Of a DNA stretch of 64,000 nt, positions 42,617 through 51,725 are shown in pieces (position 1 is the first letter of the stretch; each line of letters starts with the position of its first letter). Below the pieces are notes generated by a model. The model searched no databases and was not told the origin of the DNA. It saw only the letters and a program-made list of their open reading frames with translations. The stretch comes from Asaia krungthepensis NRIC 0535 (GTDB lineage: Bacteria; Pseudomonadota; Alphaproteobacteria; Acetobacterales; Acetobacteraceae), in contig NZ_BAPV01000060.1 of the NCBI RefSeq assembly GCF_025995175.1, forward strand, positions 62,001-126,000, written 5' to 3'. Position numbers and translations under genes: made by a program.

Positions 42617-44044
42617 TCAAGCCGGATCGGCACATCCCTGCCCGGCAGCGCTCAATGTGCCCTCCAGGGCGCGCCACAGAGTAAAAAACAGCCGTACCGA
42701 AAGCAGAACCGACAGAATTCCCAAACCTCCTGCGAGCCCGATCCAGAGCCCGACCGCCCCGTAACCAGCCCTGAACGCCAACCAGTCTCCTCCCAGGATG
42801 GAGACAGGAACATAGGTGAGCACCATCATCAGCATGGGCATGAACGTGTCATGGCAGCCACGCAGCGCGCCGGAACAGACGCATTGCACGCCGTCAAGGA
42901 TCTGGAAAATGCCTGCAATCTTCAGCAGCGAAATCGCTACAGGCATCACTGCAGCGGCGTCTGCGCTCCCGGAATCCAGATAGAACCCGGCGACGACCTG
43001 CGGAAAAACGAGGAGCATCGTGGCTGTGAAACTGGTCCAGAGCACCACCAGCATGACCGCCCCAAGTGTCGATCTCAACGCTGCCGCCGGCGCCCCCGCG
43101 CCAAGCCAGTAGGCGACACGGATATTGACCGCCTGAGAGAGGGCAAGACTGATCATGAAAGCCGTGCTGGTCACGCTGAGCGCGATCTGATGCGCAGCAG
43201 ACGACACAGCGCCAAGCGCCCCGGCATGAAGTCCCGTCATCTGAAAGGCGAGAAGCTCCGCCCCGGTCGCCCCCATCATGGGCAGCCCAAGACGCAGCAT
43301 CTCACCCAATGCCGCACGATCGGGACGCGTGAGGCGCAGATGCAGCTTCAGATGGGACTGGCTACGCGCGAGGACCACCAGAAGGATTGCCACCGACCAG
43401 CCTGTGGCTATGGTCGCACAGGCGGAGCCCCAGAGCCCCATTTGGGGCAGGCCGAACCGCCCGTGTATCAGCCCGTAATTGAGCAGACCGTTCAGCACGG
43501 CCATGCCTGGCATGGTCCAGAGCAGCAGACGCTCGCTGCCGAATGCGGGCAGAATGATCCGCAGCAGACCGATGATCACCAGATCAGGCAGCAGTGCCCA
43601 AAGCAGCAGATGCATGAACTCGCTGCCCTGCGTGACGATGATCGCAGGCTCATTGAAAAAGCGCAGCAGAGAGCCCGCAGGCAGCAGGATAGCCAGGACC
43701 GGCAAGCAAAGCAGGAGCGCGAGGAGCACACCCGACGTGACAATACCCGAGAGATCTTCCAGCTGCCCCTGAGCCGCGAAGGCACGCCCCCGTGCGCGGG
43801 AAATCAGGATACTCGCCCCGCCCAGAGCCGCCTGGAAGGTGATGAAGGTGCAAAAAAAGAGATTGGTGGTCATGCCCCCGACGGCGAGTGCCGTAGCCCC
43901 CAGCCCGCCCAGCAGGATGGTATCGGTCACGTTCATGGCCATCTCGCTCAACTGCGAGAAACTCAGTGGCGCAGCAATTCTGATCAGCGCACGCAAGTGC
44001 TGGCCCCAGCCGGGCGCCGTCATGGAAGAGCGAATTTCTGTCAT
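42617..44044 (-). CDS. MATE family efflux transporter
   Basis: Sodium- or proton-coupled multidrug exporter of the NorM type. The 475-residue protein has 12 predicted membrane segments in two six-helix halves; the first contains PLSFSQLSEMAMNVTDTILLG and the second GLPMMGATGAELLAFQMTG, the repeated start of each MATE half. The ATG at 44044 has AGGGC nearby and gives a normal length; the frame is open for 28 codons upstream. The gene is divergent from cysS with 96 bases between. The substrate is unknown. Confidence 0.92.
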   Translation of the reverse strand: MTEIRSSMTAPGWGQHLRALIRIAAPLSFSQLSEMAMNVTDTILLGGLGATALAVGGMTTNLFFCTFITFQAALGGASILISRARGRAFAAQGQLEDLSGIVTSGVLLALLLCLPVLAILLPAGSLLRFFNEPAIIVTQGSEFMHLLLWALLPDLVIIGLLRIILPAFGSERLLLWTMPGMAVLNGLLNYGLIHGRFGLPQMGLWGSACATIATGWSVAILLVVLARSQSHLKLHLRLTRPDRAALGEMLRLGLPMMGATGAELLAFQMTGLHAGALGAVSSAAHQIALSVTSTAFMISLALSQAVNIRVAYWLGAGAPAAALRSTLGAVMLVVLWTSFTATMLLVFPQVVAGFYLDSGSADAAAVMPVAISLLKIAGIFQILDGVQCVCSGALRGCHDTFMPMLMMVLTYVPVSILGGDWLAFRAGYGAVGLWIGLAGGLGILSVLLSVRLFFTLWRALEGTLSAAGQGCADPA

Positions 44045-44140
44045 GATGCCCTGCTTATACCAGTGCGGACAGAAAACCAGCATCAGAAGCCGTAAATTAG
44101 AGTTGCGCTCAACGCGGGGCTGACGCATCTACTCTGGATC

Positions 44141-45496
44141 ATGGCCACCCCTCCCTATTCCTTGTCCCTGCATGACAGCCAGACACGGCGGAAACAGGTT
44201 TTCACGCCGCTGGACCCGGAAAATGTACGTGTCTATTACTGTGGCCCCACAGTGTATGACGCCGTGCATATCGGCAATCTGCGCGCCATGCTCAGTGCCG
44301 ATATTCTCGTGCGTCTGTTGCGCACGTTGTTCGGGCAGGTCACCTTCGTGCGCAATATCACCGATGTTGATGACAAGATCACCGCACGCGCTCAGGCCAA
44401 TGGCGAGGATATCGCGAGCCTGACCGCCCGTACGACCATCGCCTTTCATGAAGATGTGGCGGCACTTGGCATTCTGCCCCCCGATATCGAGCCGCGCGCG
44501 ACCCATCATATCGACGACATGCTCGCCATGATTGCCCAGCTTATTGCGAACGGCCACGCCTACGAAGCCGAGGGACATGTCCTTTTTGCCGTGGATCGTT
44601 GTGCCAGCTATGGCAGCCTGTCCGGGCGAAGCCCGGATGATCTTCTGGCCGGGGCCCGTGTCGAGGTCGCTCCCTATAAGCGCCATCCCGGTGATTTCGT
44701 GCTCTGGAAGCCGTCAACGCTGGAGCAGCCGGGATGGGAGAGCCCTTACGGGCGCGGCAGACCGGGATGGCATATCGAATGCTCCGCCATGTCCTATCGG
44801 TATCTGGGTGCAAGCTTCGACATCCATGGCGGAGGGGACGACCTGATGTTCCCGCATCATGAGAATGAGCGCGCCCAGTCTCTCTGCTGCCATCCGGGAA
44901 GCAGCTTTGCACGGTACTGGCTGCATAATGCCATGCTGCTCTCCAATGGCGAGAAGATGTCCAAGTCTCTCGGGAATTTCTTTTCCATCCGTGAGGTGCT
45001 GACACGAGCGCCCGCCGAGGCATTGCGCTTCCTCATGCTGGGAACGCATTACCGCTCGGTGCTCGACTTCACCTGGGAAAAACTGGATGAGGCCAAACGC
45101 ATTCTCGACCGGTTCTACCGCGCACTCGAGAAAACACCGACCAACCAGCAGGGCATCGTACCGGCGCCTTTCATGCAGGCCTTGTGCGACGATATGAACA
45201 CACCGCTTGCGCTCTCCTGCCTGCACCCGCTGGCCGATGCAGCCTTGCAGGGTGACGAAAGCGCTGCGGCCTCGCTCAAGGCCTGCGGCAAGCTGATCGG
45301 CATCCTGGAGCTTTCCCCGGATAGCTGGTTCCGCGCGGGCTCTGATGAAGCCGCCATCGAGGCCCTGATTACCCAGCGTAGTGCCGCCAAGAAGGCGCGC
45401 GATTTCGCACTGGCTGACAGTCTGCGCGCCCAGCTTGCCGAGCAGGGCATCATTCTGGAAGACACGGCCCAAGGCACGACATGGAGGCGCGCATGA
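44141..45496 (+). CDS. cysS: Cysteine--tRNA ligase
   Basis: Class I aminoacyl-tRNA synthetase that charges tRNA-Cys. The 451-residue protein has Cys34 in YYCGPTVYDAVHIGN, with the HIGN motif at 43-46, the later zinc ligands in IECSAMS and PHHENE, and the KMSKS loop in GEKMSKSLGN near residue 270. The C-terminal anticodon-binding part is present (AAKKARDFALADSLRAQL). Length is normal. Its stop overlaps the start of trmJ as ATGA. Confidence 0.97.
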   Translation: MATPPYSLSLHDSQTRRKQVFTPLDPENVRVYYCGPTVYDAVHIGNLRAMLSADILVRLLRTLFGQVTFVRNITDVDDKITARAQANGEDIASLTARTTIAFHEDVAALGILPPDIEPRATHHIDDMLAMIAQLIANGHAYEAEGHVLFAVDRCASYGSLSGRSPDDLLAGARVEVAPYKRHPGDFVLWKPSTLEQPGWESPYGRGRPGWHIECSAMSYRYLGASFDIHGGGDDLMFPHHENERAQSLCCHPGSSFARYWLHNAMLLSNGEKMSKSLGNFFSIREVLTRAPAEALRFLMLGTHYRSVLDFTWEKLDEAKRILDRFYRALEKTPTNQQGIVPAPFMQALCDDMNTPLALSCLHPLADAALQGDESAAASLKACGKLIGILELSPDSWFRAGSDEAAIEALITQRSAAKKARDFALADSLRAQLAEQGIILEDTAQGTTWRRA

Positions 45497-46272
45497 CCGG
45501 ACGCGATGGCGGCGCCGATATCGGCCCGATCGGCGAATTCAGCCCGGTTGTCATTCTGGTTCGTCCCCAGCTTGCCGAGAATGTCGGCACGACGGCGCGC
45601 GCCATGGCGAATGGCGGTCTGTTTCATCTGCGCCTTGTTGCGCCGCGCGATGGCTGGCCGCAGGAACGGGCCTGGTATGCGTCATCCGGGGCTGACCGTA
45701 TCCTCGATGCCGCCCAGGTGTTCGATACGGTCGATGAAGCCGTGGCCGACCTCCACCACGTCATGGCCACCTGCCCGCGCCCGCGCCATATTGTGAAAAC
45801 GGTCATGACGGCACGTGGCGCCGCCTCGGAACTGCGCGCCATTGCGGATCGTGGGCTCAAGGCGGGGCTGCTTTTCGGGCCGGAGCGCGCCGGTCTGGAT
45901 AACGAGGACATGGCCCGCGCAGACGTGCTGATACGCTATCCGCTCAATCCGGATTTCATGTCACTCAACCTGGCCCAGGCTGTGCTGATCATGGCGTATG
46001 AATGGTGGATGGCCTGCGAAACCACCCCGCCCCGCACGCTTATGACGAACGAGACCCATGTGGCTACAAAGGGCGAATTGGAAAATTTCCTCGGGCATCT
46101 CACCCGGGATCTCGATGAATGCGGTTTTCTGCGCAATGAGCAGAAGCGCCCAGGCATGGTGCGTAACCTGCGCCATCTTTTCCAGCGTGGGGAAGTCACC
46201 GAGCAGGAATTGCGCACGATGCATGGCGTCGTGACCGAATTATCCAATGGCCGCAAAGCCCGGCAGAAATAG
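45493..46272 (+). CDS. trmJ: tRNA (cytidine/uridine-2'-O-)-methyltransferase TrmJ
   Basis: SPOUT-family enzyme that methylates the ribose at position 32 of tRNA. The 259-residue protein has an N-terminal trefoil-knot domain with VRPQLAENVGTTARAMANG, LLFGPERAGLDNEDMARAD and the SAM-binding LNPDFMSLNLAQAVLIMAYE, and a TrmJ-type C-terminal helical extension. The ATG at 45493 overlaps the cysS stop and has GGAGG five bases upstream; an in-frame ATG at 45481 adds four residues. Coupling to cysS puts two tRNA functions in one operon. Confidence 0.92.
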   Translation: MTGRDGGADIGPIGEFSPVVILVRPQLAENVGTTARAMANGGLFHLRLVAPRDGWPQERAWYASSGADRILDAAQVFDTVDEAVADLHHVMATCPRPRHIVKTVMTARGAASELRAIADRGLKAGLLFGPERAGLDNEDMARADVLIRYPLNPDFMSLNLAQAVLIMAYEWWMACETTPPRTLMTNETHVATKGELENFLGHLTRDLDECGFLRNEQKRPGMVRNLRHLFQRGEVTEQELRTMHGVVTELSNGRKARQK

Positions 46273-46283
46273 GTCCCCCGACG

Positions 46284-46664
46284 ATGTTCCAATGCGTCCA
46301 TCACATCGCGATCATCGCTTCGGATTATCAGAAATCGCGGCACTTCTATACCGAGATCCTCGGGCTGAAGATCATCCGCGAGGTCTGGCGGGCACAAAGA
46401 CAATCCTGGAAATGCGATATCGCGATCGGGGCGACGCAGATCGAGCTGTTCTCCTTTCCCACACCACCCACACGACCGACCCAGCCCGAGGCCGCAGGAT
46501 TGCGCCATCTCGCTTTCGGTGTTGACGATATGCAGGCCGCCGTGGCGCATCTGGAAAGCAACGCAATCCAGTGTGAGCCGATGCGAACAGACCCCTACAC
46601 AGGCAAGCTTTATACTTTCTTCGCAGACCCTGACGGGCTGCCGCTGGAGCTTTATCAGAGCTGA
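46284..46664 (+). CDS. YaeR-like VOC family protein
   Basis: A 126-residue vicinal-oxygen-chelate protein very close in pattern to Escherichia coli YaeR: VHHIAIIASDYQKS at the start, DIAIGATQIELFSFP in the middle, GLRHLAFGVDDMQAAVAHLES and DPYTGKLYTFFADPDGLPLELY at the end. The putative metal ligands (His7 or His6, Glu of IELFSF, His of RHLAFG and Glu of LELY) are all present. Its reaction is not known. It follows trmJ by 11 bases and is likely co-transcribed with cysS and trmJ. Confidence 0.85.
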   Translation: MFQCVHHIAIIASDYQKSRHFYTEILGLKIIREVWRAQRQSWKCDIAIGATQIELFSFPTPPTRPTQPEAAGLRHLAFGVDDMQAAVAHLESNAIQCEPMRTDPYTGKLYTFFADPDGLPLELYQS

Positions 46665-46805
46665 GTGATCCTGCGCGCAGGCCAGCTAGCCCTCCCAGCA
46701 AAGGGCCGACCCATCCTGCGACAGTGCAGCGTGGCGCACGATCCTATGGTTCGGTCCGTCTTGCACGGATTTCCCCACAGATAGACAAACGCCCCATCCT
46801 GGTTC

Positions 46806-48284
46806 TCAGATGAGGCCCTGCTCCTGCTTGGCGTAAAACTCGGATAGCGGAGGGGCGACCTCCTCCAGCGACCGGTTCTCCGCATCCACCCCCCAGATCC
46901 AGGCGACGATACTCGCGCCGATCATGAGAATGGCCGCCGCAACATAACCCATTACGAGAAGAGAGAGCTTCCCGGTTCCGATGAGATGCCCGAAGATCAC
47001 AGGTGCCGCCACGCCGCCAAACAGGGTCCCGACGGCATAAAATACCGCGATCGCGAAGGCGCGCATCTCCAGGGGGAAAAGCTCACTGGCCGTGAGATAG
47101 GCAGAGGAAGCGGCTGCGGAAGCAAAGAAGAAAATGCCGCACCAGGAGAGGGTCTGGGTCGACGCTGTCAGCAGATCGGCACCCATGGCGTAAGCCACGC
47201 CCAGCATCATCAGCCCTGAGACGGCATAGCTCAGCCCGATCATGCGGCGACGCCCCCATGTATCGAACCAGCGCGCGAGAATGAGCGGCCCCAGGAGGTT
47301 CCCCAGTGCGAGAGGCAGAATGTACCAGCCGACATTGCGCGCCTCGACCGCATGGTATTTCGTCAGCACCATCCCGTAGGTGAAGAATACTGCATTATAA
47401 AGAAATGCCTGTGAGATCATCAGGACGAGCACGTACAGCGAACGCCCACGGTAGCGCTGGACCATGATCTTGATCATCTCCATCGGACTGAACACGCCTG
47501 CCGGATAGATCAGAACCTTGGGAAGCTTGCTCTTCCACCCTCCTTTTGGCTCGGCACAATGAGATTCCACCAGCGACACGATGGCATCCGCCTCTTCCAC
47601 GCGGCGATGGGTGATGAGCCAGCGCGGACTTTCCGGCACAAAGGTGCGCAGCAGCAGCACAGCGATGCCCAATAGAGCGCCGAGCGCAAACGCAATGCGC
47701 CAGGCCAGCCAGACCGGGATGATGGCAGAGTCGAGAAGCCAGACCGAGCCGAGCGCTCCGAAGGCGGCTCCTGCCCAGAACGTGCCATTGACCATGACAT
47801 CGACACGGCCACGCAGACGGGCCGGGACGAGTTCGTCGATCGCCGAGTTGATGGCAGAATACTCGCCGCCGATACCCATCCCCGTGATGAAACGTGCACA
47901 GGCGAAGCTTCCCAGCCCCCAGGAGAGCGCCGACGCCCCAACTCCCACCACATAAAGGGCGAGGGTGAGAAAGAAGATCTGCTTGCGCCCGAGCTGGTCC
48001 GTCATCCAGCCAAAGATCAGCGCGCCCAGCACGGCTCCGGCGACGTAGGCCGATGAGGCAAAGCCGATCCCTGTCTCCGTCAGGCCGAGCGTGTCCCGTC
48101 GTTCAAGCGACGGGGCGAGCGATCCGATGATGGTGACCTCAAGCCCATCCAGAATCCATGTGATCCCCAGCGCGACCACAATCAGCATATGAAAACGCGA
48201 CCATGGGAGACGATCCAGACGTGCGGGAATATCCGTCTCGATGGGTCGGCCGTGATCCTTGGATCGGGCGTTGGATGAGAGCAA
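46806..48284 (-). CDS. MFS transporter of the sugar/organic-acid symporter type
   Basis: Inner-membrane permease of 492 residues with 12 predicted spans. The MFS signature is GWMTDQLGRKQIFF between spans two and three; PESPRWLITHRRVEEAD marks the central cytoplasmic loop and RWFDTWGRRRMIG the matching motif in the second half. These are features of the metabolite:proton symporter and sugar-porter families. The Asp-Gly-Leu-Glu in the first span (WILDGLEVTIIG) is shared with aromatic-acid, nicotinate and sugar-acid permeases, so the substrate is uncertain. It stands alone, converging on the VOC gene. Confidence 0.88.
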   Translation of the reverse strand: MLSSNARSKDHGRPIETDIPARLDRLPWSRFHMLIVVALGITWILDGLEVTIIGSLAPSLERRDTLGLTETGIGFASSAYVAGAVLGALIFGWMTDQLGRKQIFFLTLALYVVGVGASALSWGLGSFACARFITGMGIGGEYSAINSAIDELVPARLRGRVDVMVNGTFWAGAAFGALGSVWLLDSAIIPVWLAWRIAFALGALLGIAVLLLRTFVPESPRWLITHRRVEEADAIVSLVESHCAEPKGGWKSKLPKVLIYPAGVFSPMEMIKIMVQRYRGRSLYVLVLMISQAFLYNAVFFTYGMVLTKYHAVEARNVGWYILPLALGNLLGPLILARWFDTWGRRRMIGLSYAVSGLMMLGVAYAMGADLLTASTQTLSWCGIFFFASAAASSAYLTASELFPLEMRAFAIAVFYAVGTLFGGVAAPVIFGHLIGTGKLSLLVMGYVAAAILMIGASIVAWIWGVDAENRSLEEVAPPLSEFYAKQEQGLI

Positions 48285-48424
48285 TGAGCCAACCTTTTTG
48301 AATTACAGAATGTTTATCCTTCGGTATGGGTCCTGACGTTTGACAGAGGCAAGGGTTCGCTTCCTCACGATTCACTGAGCCTTTGATCCGATCTTTGGGC
48401 AACCGGATCACACCCCGCCTGCTC

Positions 48425-49336
48425 TCAGCTCCGGCTGAACCATCCCCGACGCCACGCCCCACGGAGCAGCACGAGCGAAACCAGTACGAGCGGGGCCCAG
48501 ACAATGGCCTGCACGAGGAACACCCAGAGATCAGCCAGAGTCTCGATGAAAAGTTGCCGCGTCTGTCGCAGGCTCTGACGGAGCGGACTTACCACCTCAC
48601 GCGCGCTCTGGTAGGTGACCGTGACTTCCTCCGTATCGATCTGGCGAGAGAGATCAGCCTTTTCCTGCTGTGCGAACTCAAGCGCAGTCTGGGCTTCGGA
48701 GAGCTCCCTGGCGATCTTGATCAGATCATCCGTCCGCCCCGCACTCTGGCTCTCGAGGGCTTCCAGCCGGTCACGATAGGTCGTGAGTTGCGCCAGTCCG
48801 CGTTCGACATCCGTCACACTGCCATGAAGATCGCGCTCATTCGTGTTGGCATTGCTTGTGACGACATCATCCAGCCGCTCTCCCGGGAGGATGGCGCTGG
48901 CGGCTTTCAGGAAAGCCTCGATGCGATCATGAGGGAGACGGGCCGAAATGCGGGCCTCATGCGTAAACTCGCCGGGTCCGCGCTCCTCGGTCTCCATATT
49001 GGCCGAGACGAGGGCACATCCCTCCATACCGAGACAAAGATCGCGCAGCTGCGTGAAATGCGTCGAGACCCTCGCAGCGGGGACGGTCATCATCAGAGTG
49101 TGGTCATAAGCGATATCGCTTCGCCCGGCCTTGCGCGCCGCTGAAAGCCCCACGAAGCGGGCGACGCCGACAGAGGCTGCTCGTGGAGCTGCCATGGCCA
49201 TGACCGGCGGATCAACGCTGTCTGCCGTGCTGGCCGTATGGCGGTGCTTGCATCCGCTCAGGACAAGCACACAGGCCGATACCGCGCCGAACCTGATCAA
49301 GCCTGCAGCCAGTCGCGACGTTGTCGAAAGCACCAT
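48425..49336 (-). CDS. DUF4349 lipoprotein
   Basis: A 303-residue envelope protein with a lipoprotein signal ending in the lipobox LSGC (Cys near residue 29). The rest matches DUF4349: YDHTLMMTVPAARVS, a long coiled coil (about residues 170-235, with LTTYRDRLEALES and LSEAQTALEFAQQEKADLSRQI), and a C-terminal membrane span (AIVWAPLVLVSLVLL) with a basic end. It would be tied to the membrane at both ends. The function of the family is not known. Start: ATG at 49336 with GGAGG close before it; a GTG at 49345 is also possible. Confidence 0.82.
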   Translation of the reverse strand: MVLSTTSRLAAGLIRFGAVSACVLVLSGCKHRHTASTADSVDPPVMAMAAPRAASVGVARFVGLSAARKAGRSDIAYDHTLMMTVPAARVSTHFTQLRDLCLGMEGCALVSANMETEERGPGEFTHEARISARLPHDRIEAFLKAASAILPGERLDDVVTSNANTNERDLHGSVTDVERGLAQLTTYRDRLEALESQSAGRTDDLIKIARELSEAQTALEFAQQEKADLSRQIDTEEVTVTYQSAREVVSPLRQSLRQTRQLFIETLADLWVFLVQAIVWAPLVLVSLVLLRGAWRRGWFSRS

Positions 49337-49345
49337 CGCCTCCAC

Positions 49346-49613
49346 CCCTCATACAATTCGTACCAGAGAAGCCAGGATAACGCATGACTGAAGGCCGAAA
49401 TGAGGCATGGGGTCACACCGGCCGGAGCGGCTACCTGCCATCGCCGATGACTATGTGAGGGGCGTGTCCAGCACGAGTTATCCCCAGATTCGAGGAACAA
49501 CTCTGCGGATCAGGGTGTGTATAAGCTGTTGGCAAGCCGGGATAAAACAACTCGGTCGGATATTGGATCGATCCAGTTTTTGCGACCGGATCGACCTTAC
49601 AAGGCTATCCAGC
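49346..49613. other. Intergenic region with DnaA-box-like sequences
   Basis: 268 bases between two minus-strand genes. It holds TTATCCCCA (49478-49486), TTATACACA on the minus strand (49516-49524, a full match to TTATnCACA), TTATCCCGG on the minus strand (49537-49545) and the palindrome GGATCGATCC (49565-49574). The first two are one-off and exact matches to the DnaA box. I see no terminator for gntK. Confidence 0.35.
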
Positions 49614-50138
49614 TCAGGCTTTGCGGGCTTTGAGCGCCTCGGTCAGCTTGGCCATGACGATTTCGGGGGTCCCCGCACTATCCACAGTGATGACATTCTC
49701 GTCCGCTCCCGGCGGCTCGAGCGTTGCGAGCTGGCTTGGCAGCAGGCTCGGCGGCATGAAATGGCCGATGCGCTGCTTGAGGCGCTCCGCAATCGTGCGC
49801 TCGCTTGTCTCGAGATAGACAAAGGTCACGTCCAGTCCGTTGCGCAGCGTGTCGCGATACTTGCGCTTGAGCGCAGAGCAGGTCAGGACCCCGCCAGTCG
49901 CCTCATGCGCGCGCAGCCATTCATGACAGATGCGCAGCCACGGCGCACGATCGGCGTCATCGAGCGGAATGCCGCTATGCATCTTGTCGACATTGGCTGG
50001 GGGATGAAGGCTGTCCCCCTCCTGAAACGGCGCACTCAGATAGGCAGCCAGTCCCTGGGCGACGGTTGTCTTGCCACAGCCCGAAACCCCCATGACGACG
50101 AACAGGCCGGGCTTTACCCCGCTGGATACCCCACTCAT
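49614..50138 (-). CDS. gntK: Gluconokinase
   Basis: Phosphorylates gluconate to 6-phosphogluconate, feeding gluconate made in the periplasm into the pentose-phosphate pathway. The 174-residue protein has the P-loop GVSGCGKT at residues 17-24, the GntK motifs FQEGDSLHPPANVDKM and GIPLDDADRAPWL, and CSALKRKYRDTLR, all typical of the short thermoresistant gluconokinase family. It overlaps rpiA by four bases (ATGA) and is the last gene of the pentose-phosphate cluster. Confidence 0.96.
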   Translation of the reverse strand: MSGVSSGVKPGLFVVMGVSGCGKTTVAQGLAAYLSAPFQEGDSLHPPANVDKMHSGIPLDDADRAPWLRICHEWLRAHEATGGVLTCSALKRKYRDTLRNGLDVTFVYLETSERTIAERLKQRIGHFMPPSLLPSQLATLEPPGADENVITVDSAGTPEIVMAKLTEALKARKA

Positions 50139-50854
50139 GCTGTCAGCCTCTGCAGCCCCGAAGCGCCGGCAACCAGAACCTCGGAGGTGATGTCAAGGAA
50201 GAGCCCGTGATCGACCACGCCCGTAATGGAGATAATACGATCAGCCAGAGCACGCGGCTCCTCGATGCGCTCATAATCGCAATCGATGATGATGTTGTGG
50301 TTATCGGTCATATAGAGCGAGCCGTCTTCCTTGCGACGCGGTACACAGGACTTGGCCCCTGTTTTACGCAGCAGGTTCTCGACGCGCTCCCACCCCCAAG
50401 GGATGATCTCGACCGGGACCGGCATATGGGTTCCCAGATCCTTAACGATCTTGCTCTCATCGACGATGACGATGAATTTGCGTGCAGAAACCGCAACGAT
50501 CTTCTCACGTAACAACGCGCCGCCCCGTCCCTTGATCAGAAACAGGGAGCCGGTCTGGACCTCATCCGCACCGTCGATCGCGACGTCCAGATAGGGATCA
50601 TCCGCGAAATTCGTGATGGGGATGTTAAGGCTCTGTGCCTGAGCTGCGCTTGCTTCCGAGGTCGGAATAGCCCGGATCTTGAGCCCCTCGCGACGGACGC
50701 GCTCACCCAGTGCGTCGATCATGAACTTTGCCGTGCTGCCTGTCCCCAGGCCAACGGCCATACCGTCTTCGATATAGGCAATTGCATGAGTAGCTGCCTC
50801 GCGCTTCAGCTCGGCAACCCGTGCAGCGGCGGTGTCTGTCGCGGCATCAGTCAT
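50135..50854 (-). CDS. rpiA: Ribose-5-phosphate isomerase A
   Basis: Interconverts ribose-5-phosphate and ribulose-5-phosphate. From the ATG at 50854 the 239-residue protein shows GMAVGLGTGSTAKFMIDAL, the catalytic block AIDGADEV, and KGRGGALLREKIVA, the three diagnostic motifs. Its start overlaps the end of pgl by eight bases and its stop overlaps gntK, so pgl-rpiA-gntK form one tightly coupled unit. Frame open further upstream only as an overlap with pgl. Confidence 0.96.
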   Translation of the reverse strand: MTDAATDTAAARVAELKREAATHAIAYIEDGMAVGLGTGSTAKFMIDALGERVRREGLKIRAIPTSEASAAQAQSLNIPITNFADDPYLDVAIDGADEVQTGSLFLIKGRGGALLREKIVAVSARKFIVIVDESKIVKDLGTHMPVPVEIIPWGWERVENLLRKTGAKSCVPRRKEDGSLYMTDNHNIIIDCDYERIEEPRALADRIISITGVVDHGLFLDITSEVLVAGASGLQRLTA

Positions 50855-51596
50855 TGGACAGCCCTCCCGCGGCTGCCTTGTCGACAAGGAAGACCACCTC
50901 GCCTTCCGAGGTGATATGCGCGGCCGGAAGGGCTTCCTCACCCGCACGAACACGCGCCAGCATCTCGGCCTTGCCAGCCCCTTCGATCAGGAACACGACC
51001 GCGTGGCTGGAATGAATGGCGGGGTAGGTCAGCGATACGCGGTCATGCGGTGCATTGTCGGGTGTGCAGGCAGCAACCCATTTGTCGCGCTCCTGCAGGA
51101 TCGGCTGACGCGGAAACAGCGAGGCCGTATGACCGTCAGGCCCCATGCCCAGCATCACCACATCGAAAAGCGGCTTACCCGGGATCAGGTGATGGCTGCC
51201 ATAGAGGTCCTGCAACGCATTCTGATACCAGACGGCGTCCTGTGCGGCCGTTCCATCGGCTGGGATGGGATGCACATTCTCTGTCGGCAGATCGACATGC
51301 TCCAGAAGGAGCTCGTCGGTCATGCGGAAATTACTGTCCTCATGCGTGAACGGCACATGACGGTCATCCCCGAAAAACACATGGGTATGACGCCACGGGA
51401 AACGCGACGCGTATTCAGGTTCAGCCATGATCTTAAACAGGCGTTTGGGTGTCGACCCACCCGAAAGCGCCATGACAAACGGACCGTCTTTCTTGGCCAG
51501 CGCCTGATCGAGCAGCCACTGCGCCATTTTCCGGGCGACAGCCTCGCCATCCTCCAGAATTACCACGCGGGCAGAGGTCACATCATGTCCACTCAT
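50847..51596 (-). CDS. pgl: 6-phosphogluconolactonase
   Basis: Hydrolyses 6-phosphogluconolactone, the product of Zwf, to 6-phosphogluconate. The 249-residue protein belongs to the DevB/SOL branch: ALSGGSTPKRLFKIM near residue 45, FFGDDRHVPFTHEDSN, and GMGPDGHTASLFP, with the catalytic residues of the glucosamine-6-phosphate isomerase fold. The ATG at 51596 has AAGGA nine bases upstream; a TTG at 51605 is less likely. It lies 129 bases downstream of the HAD gene. Confidence 0.95.
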   Translation of the reverse strand: MSGHDVTSARVVILEDGEAVARKMAQWLLDQALAKKDGPFVMALSGGSTPKRLFKIMAEPEYASRFPWRHTHVFFGDDRHVPFTHEDSNFRMTDELLLEHVDLPTENVHPIPADGTAAQDAVWYQNALQDLYGSHHLIPGKPLFDVVMLGMGPDGHTASLFPRQPILQERDKWVAACTPDNAPHDRVSLTYPAIHSSHAVVFLIEGAGKAEMLARVRAGEEALPAAHITSEGEVVFLVDKAAAGGLSND

Positions 51597-51725
51597 AATC
51601 TTCAATCCTTCCTGTCAGGCCAGCATCGGCTTCGCTGGCCTGTCTGGCAGGGTCTCCCTGAACGGGCCGAGCCCTGTCTTGTCTGCCGATAAATGTCTGG
51701 CCTCTCCGAGGCCACGGGTTGGGCC

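Noticed and set aside
42605-44095. Gln/His/Arg-rich open frame antisense to the MATE gene
   Set aside because: The composition is the mirror of hydrophobic codons on the coding strand; the MATE protein is clear.
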